A stretch of 64,000 nt of DNA from Mesostigma viride (taxonomy: Eukaryota; Streptophyta; Mesostigmatophyceae; Mesostigmatales; Mesostigmataceae), in the NCBI GenBank assembly GCA_009746045.1, contig RPFO01000034.1, forward strand, positions 2,311,971 to 2,375,970, in the 5' to 3' direction. The notes beneath the pieces were generated by a model, which did not search any database, was not told the origin of the DNA, and saw only the letters and a program-made list of their open reading frames with translations. The translations under genes and the position numbers were made by a program. Below are positions 46,122 to 54,909 of the stretch, piece by piece; the stretch's first letter is position 1; every line of letters begins with the position of its first letter.

Positions 46122-46990
46122 AGAGACCGGTTCATCAGCAGTTCATGTCTTTGGTATAGTCAAACCGACATAGGAATACATCCTCGTCCTGCAGGTCCTC
46201 CTAAAATTCGTACAGAAGCTGTTCCTTCTCCATCTCATATCCCTGACAGATTTCTTACTCCTTTACCTTCTCCAACCCGCGAACGGGGGTTTCTTCCTCC
46301 TCTATTGAGACCCCTCTTACTGTGGAATTCGGTTCCTTATGAATCACGGTGACTAGGAAGGAGTGAGCTATAAATAGTCCTTTATGACACTTGAGCTCCC
46401 AAGAAAACCAGCATTTGATTGAAAACAATGAGTAGAGCCCCTGCCAAAGGCAGGTTTAAGTAGTCATCTCGTCTCCCTCGCATGCAGGAGCAAGAGCCCC
46501 CAAGGGTGGGATGGGTGGGAAGAAACAATTACGGGTCACAACCCGCCGACCATGCTTATCAAGCCTACCGTCAAAATGGAAAACGGCAAAACCAGAAATA
46601 TCCTAACGCTGACAATTTAATAATTCAGCCAGCCAGCTCATCTGTCACACGTCTGAGCTGTCAGGCCATGTGTACTCTTCGAATGCAACCCTGAACACAC
46701 TACCCAACCAAGCAGCACACCAATCAATTGGTGAGTGCTGGTTACATCAGATTTTATTACAGCTTTTTGACGCAACTTCCGTCAGCATTCCACACATGGC
46801 CGGCCGTTCAAACAAACGGCGCCTGACTTACAAAAGGCAAAGCTAGTTGCCAGTAGGATTCCCCGGTAAACAACAAGTCGTCCCCATTCGTCTAACAAGC
46901 CTCTCTGCATGTACAGCCACAAGGTTGTGGCGGCCCTTTCTTTCCCGCATTCTGTTTAATAAACTATTTTCAGAGAAATCCGATTCCTTT
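46122..46990. other. Unassigned stretch between G1 RT and RNase H
   Basis: Contains a TATA-like CTATAAATAG at 46368-46377 and no convincing ORF. Length and content do not match the missing RT, so it may include another small insertion. I cannot place boundaries. Confidence 0.35.
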
Positions 46991-47262
46991 CTGCGTGGTT
47001 GAAGTTTTTGTTGTCAGCAGACTCCTGTCCTCGTCTTGCCAGATAGGCAGATACCTCGAAACTGTTTGTATTAGCTACTGACACTAGTAAGGTAGCCATT
47101 GGGGGTGTTCTCCTCCAAGACCAGGGTCATGGTTCGCAACCCATCGAATACGTCTCTAGGACTATGTTACCTGCTGAGCAGAAGTACCCTGTTCACCAAC
47201 AAGAGTTATTGGCTGTGGTATACTGCTGTCATGCATGTCAACATTTCCTTAAAGGTGCCCAG
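46991..47262 (+). pseudogene. Ty3/gypsy RT end and RNase H fragment of G1
   Basis: TPVLVLPD, then KLFVLATDTSKVAIGGVLLQ and QPIEYVSRTMLPAEQKYPVH with QQELLAVVYCCHACQHFLKG, the first half of a gypsy RNase H including the DTS catalytic Asp and the Glu in QQELLA. It stops at the LTR of G2 (47263), which has inserted in the RNase H gene. Confidence 0.85.
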
Positions 47263-48076
47263 TGTTACGTCGCGTAACAATTCGTTGTAGTTACGGACGT
47301 AAATTAGGTCCTTTACCTCGGCTGTTATTAGGTTTACGTGCAGTTCTAGCTGGGACATGATTGTCCCCGTAACAGTACTGTGGTATATTGGGTGCCTTTG
47401 GGCGCCGCGCCGCGTACTTTATTAGTGGTCCTTATCCTTTTGTAGAATGTAGTGGACCGGCGTGCATCTGTGCACCTGCCGGTGTTTCTGTGTCTCGGCA
47501 GGCGAGGGCCAGGTCGGCCCGAGCCTGTTGGACCGTTGGTGACCATTTATGCACGTTCCACTCCGTGTGTGGCCACTCGGCGTGTGTTAAATGAATTAAC
47601 ACATATAGGCTTGGGTCACGGCAGTGTAGTTGTGTTTCCTTCCTCTTTTCCTGGAGTAAACGGGTTTGGTTAAATGGCCTATGGCATATTATAGTAGCAC
47701 ATATGTCAATGCATTGAGATCTGGATCGTCTCGTTCGTCTTTCGCTAGGGGTTTAAATAGAGGCGGCCTTACTAGTCTAGGTAGTATCAGAAGAGGTAGA
47801 GGTAGAGGTGGCGGCCGAGGCTTGCGGCGTAACAATGGACTCGGAGGTAGTTTAGATAGAGAGCGAGACGACGATCCTTTGCAACATACGTCATTGAATC
47901 AACCCTTCCGCGGCTGGGAAAATGAAGACGACACCTACTTGACAGGTAATGGGCGGGTCGCCTGCGAGCTGGGGGGGTAGTGCTGCCCGATTCGGGACAC
48001 GCCCTGCCTAGAAGTTAGACCTGCTCAAAGCGGATGAACTCCTCACGTAGCTAGTCCCTTTTCCTTTTCCTCGTTT
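47263..48076 (+). mobile_element. G2: 5' end of a second gypsy-like LTR element
   Basis: LTR 47263-47601 (TGTTACG start, TTAACA end) followed by a leader related to 16957-17410. Interrupted or truncated at 48076 by C3. Because leader, not flanking DNA, follows the LTR, it is the start of a separate insertion rather than the 3' LTR of G1. Confidence 0.6.
47678..47980 (+). CDS. G2 leader ORF, Arg/Gly-rich
   Basis: About 100 codons beginning near MAYYSSTYVNALRSGSSRSS, with an RGRGRGGGRG tract and an acidic end NEDDTYLTGNGRV. The equivalent region of G1 (17030-17330) is degenerate. RG-rich character suggests RNA binding, perhaps the start of a Gag; no family recognised. Confidence 0.35.
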   Translation, partial: PMAYYSSTYVNALRSGSSRSSFARGLNRGGLTSLGSIRRGRGRGGGRGLRRNNGLGGSLDRERDDDPLQHTSLNQPFRGWENEDDTYLTGNGRVACELGG

Positions 48077-48718
48077 AGTTAGCATTTTGGGCAACCAATA
48101 TGCTAAGTGGATGCAGTTTGGAAAGACCTTTCCAACGCCGTGCTGACCGCCTGAAACAGACAAGGGACAAGAAAGATATCAAGTCCCGAAGTCCTAGCCA
48201 TCCGTGGCCGACTAGGGTGCAGTCCTCTGGCATTGTGGACAGGACACGTGGCAGGCCGTGCCTGCACAGGCTTAGCCTGATTATCACGTGACTGTGGTCC
48301 ACGTAGATCAGAGGAGCAGCAGCCTGTGACTGGTGGAATACTGGAGCTGGCACAGGTCTGCAAGGATACTAGGCCTTGCAGGCTTGTGACAGGTCCTGTA
48401 CTTCCTAGGTTGCAGAGTCTAAGCAAATCCAGTTCGTCCTGGCTCTGCACTGATGCCAGTGGACGTTGAGGATTTGCTTGCACGCCTGCACGTGCCTCGT
48501 CACGCCGATGGGAACGAGGAACAACGCAAGGATATAGCTTGGTCATGGGGATGACCAGCTATCTCGGAAAGCACGAACCGTGGGTGCCACCTTGGTCGTG
48601 GAAGTGCCCATTGTGGTCGTGGCCTGGTGAACAGATTTAAGGTTGCTGCCTTGCAACATTGGCTAAGACGCGCTGTGAAAGACCAAGAGCTCACATACGT
48701 TGGGAGCTCTTTCTAACT
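48077..48718 (+). repeat. C3 5' LTR
   Basis: 642 bp with 6-bp terminal inverted repeat AGTTAG/CTAACT. The first 387 bp match 55921-56307 almost exactly. Confidence 0.75.
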
Positions 48719-48743
48719 CGTATTATTGTCTCCTTACTTCTTC

Positions 48744-49877
48744 ATGTCCAACGTGCCGAGGGAACAGGCCATTGAGCCTTCGCAAAGCCAGAGCTCGCAG
48801 CCGCAGCTTCGGGTAGGAGCCCCGGAGCGATCACGACCTTTTCATCCCTACGCTCATCCGAGCACCGCATCAACCTTCGTCCAGGCGGCGTACCTGGCAA
48901 GGGGGCTGGCGAAGAAAGGTTGGGTAGCAGTTTGCGGAACTGCAGCAGGGCCGGCGGCGAGCGACCCCATTGTGATGCAGATTGAGGCTTCGACAGCTCC
49001 CGGCGAATTGTCGCGAGAGGCCGTCGAAAAGTTTGTGTCAATACGGGACGAGCTGTCCTCGACCATTTACGGTCTGGAGGTGGCTCACCAGGGCGGGCAC
49101 GTGACCGTGTCGCAGCTGGATTTGGCGCGGGAGGCACTGGGCCAGATCGTGGCCATTGGACTGGGAGCAGCGCGACTGTTCAACCATCAGGTGGCAACGT
49201 CTGTGCTGGGCGCGGGAGTTGAAGTCCCGGACGTGATCAGGCAAGCGCAGGCGCGCGAAGTCGACAACCCCTGGTCGTCGGCGGAGGTGGTTTCACAAAC
49301 GTGCGAACACCTCGTGAACATTCTTTTGCAGGAGTCACGGGGTAACGCAGACCGGTGGGTGATAACCACACGACCATTTGGGATTTGGTCAACACTCGAC
49401 ACACCGCGGGCGGCGGAACCAGACGCACACGATCCAGTGGTCGAGGTCATCACGGGTCGGGAGGTAACGCCAGAAGACTTCCATTACCAATTCGTTGATC
49501 AGCCAGAGGGGATCATCGAACGTTCATCTCAGCAGATAGATCAAGGCGACGGTACCACAGAAGGGTACGCTGCACGACGTCGTGCTGAGCTGCACGTCCC
49601 GCAAGAGCCCGAACACGACTACGGTGGTCGTGGGGCTTGCAACGACAAGCGGGGTGGTGGAACGCGGTGGGTGAGGACCTTGAGTGGGATCGCTCGAGTG
49701 GGAGCGAGCCCCGGATCCCAGTGGAGAAGTCTGCAGACGGGCGACCCGTTAGCAGAGTGTTTGGACCCTACGCCGACGGGAGGACGCCGCTGGCAGCGAC
49801 GAGGAGCGGCCAGAGACGCCCATCGCAGCCACTGCTCAAGAGCGAGAGCTGGAGGCAGCGAACCAAGCAGGTGCTGA
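48744..49877 (+). CDS. C3 ORF1: unrecognised protein preceding Gag
   Basis: ATG at 48744 lies 25 bp after the LTR. Conserved with C4 (63247-64000, minus) over about 200 residues: QLDLAREALGQIVAIGLGAA aligned with GLDLAREALSQIVATALGST, and NPWSSAEV...LLQESRGNADR aligned with NPWSTAEV...LLQESRGYADR. The N-terminus is Ser/Gln/Pro-rich, the middle is helical. No domain recognised; not an envelope (no signal peptide or membrane span). A frame change around 49630 is likely, since a second frame (49637-49885) continues an acidic-basic tail. Conservation between two diverged copies argues that it is a real protein of this lineage. Confidence 0.6.
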   Translation: MSNVPREQAIEPSQSQSSQPQLRVGAPERSRPFHPYAHPSTASTFVQAAYLARGLAKKGWVAVCGTAAGPAASDPIVMQIEASTAPGELSREAVEKFVSIRDELSSTIYGLEVAHQGGHVTVSQLDLAREALGQIVAIGLGAARLFNHQVATSVLGAGVEVPDVIRQAQAREVDNPWSSAEVVSQTCEHLVNILLQESRGNADRWVITTRPFGIWSTLDTPRAAEPDAHDPVVEVITGREVTPEDFHYQFVDQPEGIIERSSQQIDQGDGTTEGYAARRRAELHVPQEPEHDYGGRGACNDKRGGGTRWVRTLSGIARVGASPGSQWRSLQTGDPLAECLDPTPTGGRRWQRRGAARDAHRSHCSRARAGGSEPSRC

Positions 49878-49982
49878 GTCAGTAGCTGGGACGGTGCCCA
49901 CGGCATCCCCCAGCGACGCCAGTGCTTGAGTCAGTTCTTCCTTTTTCCTTCGCCTTTATTGTTGTGTCCCCACTTGTATATA

Positions 49983-51338
49983 ATGCCTCGTGGCAAACCG
50001 GGCGACGGCGACAAGGGCGAGGAGGGGGCACCGGCTGGAGAGAGCCAGGAGCCTGGGAAGGGCAAGGAGGCGCTGGTGGGAGAGGCGATCCCAGCCAGCG
50101 ACGGCGATGGGGGAAAGCGACCAGGGAGCAAGAGGCGACACGAAGACTCGGTGGAGGAGGCGCGCAAGGCGCGGGCGCTGGGGGCATCTGATGCAATAAC
50201 GGTGGCGAATGGGCAACCTGCCGTGGAGAAGCGTAAGAGGGACCCCTCTGCTGACGGCAATGGTAAGAGGCCTCATGTGGATGTGCTCTCCCCTGTGCCT
50301 GCTGGACCAAGTGGTGCTGTTGTTGTGACACCCGCTGTGGTGGAGCCAGTGAAGGCGCTGCCAGGGTCGAGACCTCACATGAGTGCTGTCACTGTTATGA
50401 ATGGACAAAAGCCTCTTAACCCACCACTAGCACAGGAAGCTTTGGACAAGTGGCTAGAGGACATGGAGCTTGTTGTGTTCTCCGTGGACCCCACTGTCAA
50501 CCTAGTGCAAGTGTTTCACTCGTCCACGTGCAACAGGGACTCGTCAGAGCGTGTCAGGGAGAAGGCTAGGACTGCTGTCAAGGATAAGCTAACCTGGGCA
50601 CAGTTCCTGGAAGGGTTGAGGGAAGAGTTCTCTGACAAGGTTCTCAACCTCACCAACTACTACAAGCACCAGTATGACACCTTTGAGATAGTGGGCCCTG
50701 TGGCAGAGGAATGGGCTAGGCTCAACCGTATCAGGGACAAGGGGGCCAAGTATGGCTTCCTGGTCACAGATAGGGCCTTGGCAGACTATTTCCTGGACCG
50801 TATGGGTTTGAGTGTGGATGGGAGGAACGGTGCCCGCATGTTTCTTAACCAGACTGATGGCTCCTTGCGTGCTCTGGAGCTTGTAATCCTCAGCATAAGG
50901 AAGCCAGAACCTGCCTGCAAGGCTATCCAGTCCCATGGCAGCAATGCCACCTCCGCTGTGCAGGGCCAAGGTGATGTCCCCGGGTACCCAGCCCGTGATG
51001 GGGCAAGGCCCAACAAGCGTAAGCGCTTCAGGCGCCAGAGGCAGGGGGCTCAGGGTGGCAAGGGTGCAGGTCCCCAAGGAGGGGTTGGGGGCCAGCAAGC
51101 TGGTGGTCAGCAGGGTAAGGGTGGCCAAGGGCAAGGCAAGGGCCAAGCTCAAGGCAACCAGGGCAAGCAGGGTGGGCAGCCTCAGGGAGGCCAGGGGAAG
51201 CCTGGCAAGGGTGGGGCTGGGTCTGGGAAGAAGGGTGGAGCATGTTTTGTGTGTGGCAAGGAAGGTCACTGGCGTCGTGAGTGTCCTGACAGGAAGGCCA
51301 AGCCTGCTGGGGCAGGAGGCCAGTCTGGGCAGCAGTGA
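49983..51338 (+). CDS. C3 Gag, ending at a UGA that may be read through
   Basis: ATG at 49983 (MPRGKPGDGDKG), 451 residues. A charged N-terminus is followed by a capsid-like domain (QEALDKWLEDMELVVFSVDP, WAQFLEGLREEFSDKVLNLT, ADYFLDRMGLSVDGRN), a Gln/Gly/Lys-rich basic linker, and a CCHC knuckle CFVCGKEGHWRREC near the end. The stop is TGA (51336-51338) followed by CTAG. The downstream Pol frame is the same frame, with no other stop in between. C4 has the same arrangement. Confidence 0.8.
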   Translation: MPRGKPGDGDKGEEGAPAGESQEPGKGKEALVGEAIPASDGDGGKRPGSKRRHEDSVEEARKARALGASDAITVANGQPAVEKRKRDPSADGNGKRPHVDVLSPVPAGPSGAVVVTPAVVEPVKALPGSRPHMSAVTVMNGQKPLNPPLAQEALDKWLEDMELVVFSVDPTVNLVQVFHSSTCNRDSSERVREKARTAVKDKLTWAQFLEGLREEFSDKVLNLTNYYKHQYDTFEIVGPVAEEWARLNRIRDKGAKYGFLVTDRALADYFLDRMGLSVDGRNGARMFLNQTDGSLRALELVILSIRKPEPACKAIQSHGSNATSAVQGQGDVPGYPARDGARPNKRKRFRRQRQGAQGGKGAGPQGGVGGQQAGGQQGKGGQGQGKGQAQGNQGKQGGQPQGGQGKPGKGGAGSGKKGGACFVCGKEGHWRRECPDRKAKPAGAGGQSGQQ

Positions 51339-52916
51339 CTAGCTACATCATCCCCTGTAAATAGTCAATCACCCCTTGGGGAAGGTGTGCTGGATGTACA
51401 TAAGGACGGGGGTGTGCCCCTTGTGCAGCACCAAGGGTGTAAAGATGTTGTTCTTCCACTGGATTGCAATAACAATGCTGCAGCTGAATTCCCTATGCCT
51501 CATGCAGGTGGTGGGTCTCCAGCAGGTGCTGGCCTGGAGGGCCAAGGGACCTTGCTGGAAGGGCCTGGAGCGGTCCAGGGTGCAGGGCCTGACTTGGGGC
51601 GTCAGGACGGCCTGCAGGGAAGCCCTGGAACCTCAGGAGTGGATCATGTGTCCCCACACACGGTTCAGACGTCTCGCCAGGTCAGTACTGAGAGAGTGCT
51701 GAGCTATGCTGAGGCTGGCCATAGATTGCATCACATGTTTGGGCATTCTGGGCAGGCAGCAATGTTTGCTTGGAAGCTAGGTAGGGAGCCTTTGTGGGAG
51801 GCTTGCCAGGCTGCTGCTGAGAACTGTGGTTGCCAGGAGAATGCTGTTCACCCACCTCAGTCCCATGCTAGGGAGCCTGCTAGGGAGCGTGGCGACATCC
51901 AGATGGATATCCAGCATATCAGGGGCTTGTATATATTGGTGGGGGTGGACAGGTTCAGCAGATACAGGCTGATAGACGTTCTGCCTGGTATGCAGGAGCA
52001 CCACTTGTTGTTGGGTATGAAGGCCCTGATCCCAGGCTTTGGGGTGTGCAAGAGTGTGCAGGCAGACTTGCAGTTTGACTGTTTGCTCAAGCATCAGGAC
52101 CAGCTGCCTTGTAAGCTGGTAGTAGTCCCCAGGGAGAGTCATGGGCAGCAAGGGGCTGTAGAGAGATCCATACGTGAAGTGAAGACAGTGGTGCTAGCAG
52201 CAGAGTCAGTGCCACTTGTGGCATCTGCCTTAGAGAGGGCAGCCTGGTGTAAGGGGATAGAAGAGCAGCTGAACCACAGGGTTAACTATTACTTTGATGG
52301 TGTGGCTGTCTCTCCCCTGGCCCTGCAGTATAGCTTGTTGCCTGAGAACGTGGTGCAGGCCAGTCTTAGGAAGGCAGATAGGTTATTTGCCCAGCTGAGA
52401 CGTAAGGACAAGAACTGGAATGTGCTGAGGCCTCAGGTGGGGCTGAAGGTCAGGATGTGGAAGGAACCATCTATTCCAGGCAAGCGGGGGAAGTGGCAGG
52501 ATGGGGTTGTCACTCGTGTGGAGGAAGCTAACAGATCTTGCCTGGTGGCTTTGGAAAAGGATCCAAGGCACGTGTACAGGTTGTCCTGGGCTCATGTCAA
52601 GGAAGAAGGCCACATGCAATCTGGCCTGCAGACGGGCCAGGCCCTCCCAGCTGGGTTGAGGAGCCAGGCCAGAGCCAGGCAGCAGCAGCTAACAATCCTC
52701 TGGTGGTGGATGATGGTCTGTCCCTGCTGGAAGATGACGAGCAGGAGGAGGCTGCTGAAGCAACTGTCACAAGGCCAGAGGGGACGGGGCAGCCACCTAA
52801 GGCCCGGGGGCCTCTCATGGCGGACGTCATCCGAGCACTCATGCGCAGCAAACATGATCCCAAGGTATCCAAGCTCACGGGGTGGGGGTCGTGCTGGGCA
52901 GCTACAATGGAGGTAG
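51339..52916 (+). CDS. C3 Pol, integrase part (in frame with Gag after UGA)
   Basis: Continues the Gag frame from the codon after TGA. A linker of about 110 residues leads to the zinc region HRLHHMFGHSG...NCGC (degenerate CxC instead of Cx2C), the core with MDIQHIRGLYILVGVDRFSR (first Asp, about 51905), SVQADLQFD (second Asp) and GQQGAVERSIREVK (Glu, about 52150), and a C-terminal part with GKRGKWQDGVVTRVEEANRS (about 52480). A single-base lesion near 52610 moves the protein into the frame of the next feature; C4 is open at the same place. Confidence 0.8.
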   Translation, partial: LATSSPVNSQSPLGEGVLDVHKDGGVPLVQHQGCKDVVLPLDCNNNAAAEFPMPHAGGGSPAGAGLEGQGTLLEGPGAVQGAGPDLGRQDGLQGSPGTSGVDHVSPHTVQTSRQVSTERVLSYAEAGHRLHHMFGHSGQAAMFAWKLGREPLWEACQAAAENCGCQENAVHPPQSHAREPARERGDIQMDIQHIRGLYILVGVDRFSRYRLIDVLPGMQEHHLLLGMKALIPGFGVCKSVQADLQFDCLLKHQDQLPCKLVVVPRESHGQQGAVERSIREVKTVVLAAESVPLVASALERAAWCKGIEEQLNHRVNYYFDGVAVSPLALQYSLLPENVVQASLRKADRLFAQLRRKDKNWNVLRPQVGLKVRMWKEPSIPGKRGKWQDGVVTRVEEANRSCLVALEKDPRHVYRLSWAHVKEEGHMQSGLQTGQALPAGLRSQARARQQQLTILWWWMMVCPCWKMTSRRRLLKQLSQGQRGRGSHLRPGGLSWRTSSEHSCAANMIPRYPSSRGGGRAGQLQWR

Positions 52917-54310
52917 ATACCAACTCACAGGTGTCTGTCATCAGGGAAGAGGATGCTGTAGGCTTACAGATGTCCCATCCCAGTTGCCTTGCTGTGTCTG
53001 ATTTCTCAGGAAAGGTGTCCATGAAGATCCTTGGGGAAGTGAGTGTGCCTATCTTAGGGGTGCCCACCACGTTCTGTGTGGTAGAGGGCTATCAGGGGCC
53101 TGCCATTCTGGGTCAGAACTTCTTGTGCATGCCAGGGGTTACTTTGACCTCTGATGAGTTGGCACTAGAAGGCAGGGGCAGCCTCCCCCTTGAAAGATAT
53201 CACTATTCCCAGGGTCTTGCAGTGGCGGTCAAGGCTGTTAGGAGTCAGCCAGCTGAGGGTCCTCAAGGTCAGGAGCCCATAGCTGAGGACCTGTTGATAA
53301 TCCCAACCACCTTTGATCCACGGCAGTTAGGGGTAAACAGGTACCAGATAGCTGCTCACAGTCCTATTCCCTGGCGCCAGCTAGTCGAGATGATGCAGAG
53401 CCCCAAGATGGCTAAGGCATGGACTCTTGGCTTTGTTGCTTCTGGGCATGAGTGGATAGTTTCCAACTGTGCAGAACCTGTGGATGAGCTGCCAGAAGTT
53501 CACCAGCTGCTCAGATTGATGTTTGTCCTCAAGCTCAAGGAGGTAGATGGTGTCCAGGTGCCACATGTCAGACCAGTTGTAACCGAGTATCATGGCACTG
53601 GCCAGTTGTTAGATGAGGAGCTCTATACTCCAGGGATGCTGCATGACACGTGGAGGATTCTGCTGTGTATATTTCTGTCTTTTCTGGTTAAGGGTGTGCC
53701 CTATAGCTCTGTGCTGATTGATTTCAAGAGGGCTTTTCTCAAGGGTGACCAAGATCAGGCTAGGCAGACTTGGAGAGATATCCCTCCTTTCTTTGTGACT
53801 GTACCTGCTGTATGGAGAGCAGAGATAAAGGCCAGGTACCTGAGAATTCTGAAAGGGTTGGAAGGTCTCAGGTCCAGTCCCATTATCTGGAGAAAGAGCC
53901 TAGAGAAATTCTTGAAGAATACTTGTGGGTTTTCTGTGTCTCCAGTGGATCCCTGTTTGTTCCAAGGGTCCCACAATGGCCTTCCTGTCTTTGCCTCACT
54001 GCATGGTGATGACCTGCATCTCATAGGTCCACCAGACTGGGTTGAGGCTGTCTTGGCTAAGATCCAGAAGCGGTTTGAGCTGGGTAAGATACAGCACATG
54101 GTGGAGAATGAGCCTATGGTCTTCTGTGGCATGCAGGCTACGTTGTTCCAAGCCAAGGGCTCGTGGTTCATCAGGATGGAGGGTGGTAAGGACTACCCAC
54201 AGCAGATTGTAGATGCATTGCAGGAGCCCATCACGCAGGCTAGGTGTGCTACCATCAGGGGCATGCTGGCATGGCTTGCAAGTATATGTGCCCCTGACTT
54301 GCTGGTTTGA
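52538..54310 (+). CDS. C3 Pol, protease-like domain and reverse transcriptase
   Basis: After an acidic linker comes the protease-like domain: MEVDTNSQVSVI (about 52909-52944), CLAVSDFSGKVSMKILGEVS, VPTTFCVVEGYQGPAILGQNFL (about 53065-53135). RT follows: VLKLKEVDGVQVPHVRPVV, DEELYTPGMLHDTWRILLC, LIDFKRAFLKGDQ (first catalytic Asp, about 53718), GLRSSPIIWRKSLEK, and FASLHGDDLHLIG with HGDD at 54002-54013. It ends at 54310 by a one-base lesion before RNase H. Protease position after integrase and the D-T-N-S motif are shared with C4. Confidence 0.8.
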   Translation: MPGGFGKGSKARVQVVLGSCQGRRPHAIWPADGPGPPSWVEEPGQSQAAAANNPLVVDDGLSLLEDDEQEEAAEATVTRPEGTGQPPKARGPLMADVIRALMRSKHDPKVSKLTGWGSCWAATMEVDTNSQVSVIREEDAVGLQMSHPSCLAVSDFSGKVSMKILGEVSVPILGVPTTFCVVEGYQGPAILGQNFLCMPGVTLTSDELALEGRGSLPLERYHYSQGLAVAVKAVRSQPAEGPQGQEPIAEDLLIIPTTFDPRQLGVNRYQIAAHSPIPWRQLVEMMQSPKMAKAWTLGFVASGHEWIVSNCAEPVDELPEVHQLLRLMFVLKLKEVDGVQVPHVRPVVTEYHGTGQLLDEELYTPGMLHDTWRILLCIFLSFLVKGVPYSSVLIDFKRAFLKGDQDQARQTWRDIPPFFVTVPAVWRAEIKARYLRILKGLEGLRSSPIIWRKSLEKFLKNTCGFSVSPVDPCLFQGSHNGLPVFASLHGDDLHLIGPPDWVEAVLAKIQKRFELGKIQHMVENEPMVFCGMQATLFQAKGSWFIRMEGGKDYPQQIVDALQEPITQARCATIRGMLAWLASICAPDLLV

Positions 54311-54909
54311 GTCGACTTACTGATTCCCAGCTGGTTGAGGTGGGTGCTGAGAGTGTGGTGCAGGCTGTCATGATGTCTCCCCCTCTCATACTGGGTCCTG
54401 TGGATTTGTACAAGCCCCTTGACATGGTTCTCTATGTGGACAGTTCTATGGATAATAGGAAGGTCACAGAGGTCAGGGGCAGGGCAGCAGCATTAGTTAC
54501 CCTGGAGCAAGATCACACCTCACTTGTTACCTGGTACAGTCGGTTGCAGAACAGGGTTACACCCAGCAGTGATATTGCTGAGTGCAGGGCAATCTGTGAA
54601 GGGCTGCATACTGCTCTTTACTTGAGGGAGCTCTTCTACCAGCTATGTCAAGTGGCTTCCTGTAGGTTGCAGCTGCACACACTGGTGAGGACTGATAGCA
54701 TGGGCATGGTGCAATTTGTGCACAGGCAGCTGGCCAGGAGCAGGGACCTTGACTACTTGTTGCTCAAGGAGATGTCCTACCTAGCTCACATTGAACATGT
54801 GCCTGGTGTGGACAACCCTGCAGATGCCCTCACCAAGCTGGAGGAGAAGGCGGAGAGGCAGTACCCCCTGCTCCGTGGGCTCATGGACCCCTTACACGGG
54901 CGGCCATAG
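54307..54909 (+). CDS. C3 RNase H
   Basis: 200 codons: MVLYVDSSMDNRKVTEVRGR (first Asp), SSDIAECRAICEGLHTALYL (Glu), LVRTDSMGMVQFVHRQLARS (Asp) and HVPGVDNPADALTKLEEKAE, the standard copia RNase H signature. In C4 the same sequence reads on from RT without a stop, so the break at 54310 is a lesion. Confidence 0.85.
   Translation: MSRLTDSQLVEVGAESVVQAVMMSPPLILGPVDLYKPLDMVLYVDSSMDNRKVTEVRGRAAALVTLEQDHTSLVTWYSRLQNRVTPSSDIAECRAICEGLHTALYLRELFYQLCQVASCRLQLHTLVRTDSMGMVQFVHRQLARSRDLDYLLLKEMSYLAHIEHVPGVDNPADALTKLEEKAERQYPLLRGLMDPLHGRP

Noticed and set aside
47263..47601. 3' LTR of G1
   Set aside because: It is followed by leader sequence like that after the 5' LTR at 16602, not by flanking DNA or a TSD, so it starts another element.
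48744..49877. Envelope-like protein in C3
   Set aside because: It precedes Gag and has no signal peptide or membrane segment.
52538..52916. Programmed frameshift inside C3 Pol
   Set aside because: C4 is open across the same position, so a one-base lesion explains the overlap of frames.
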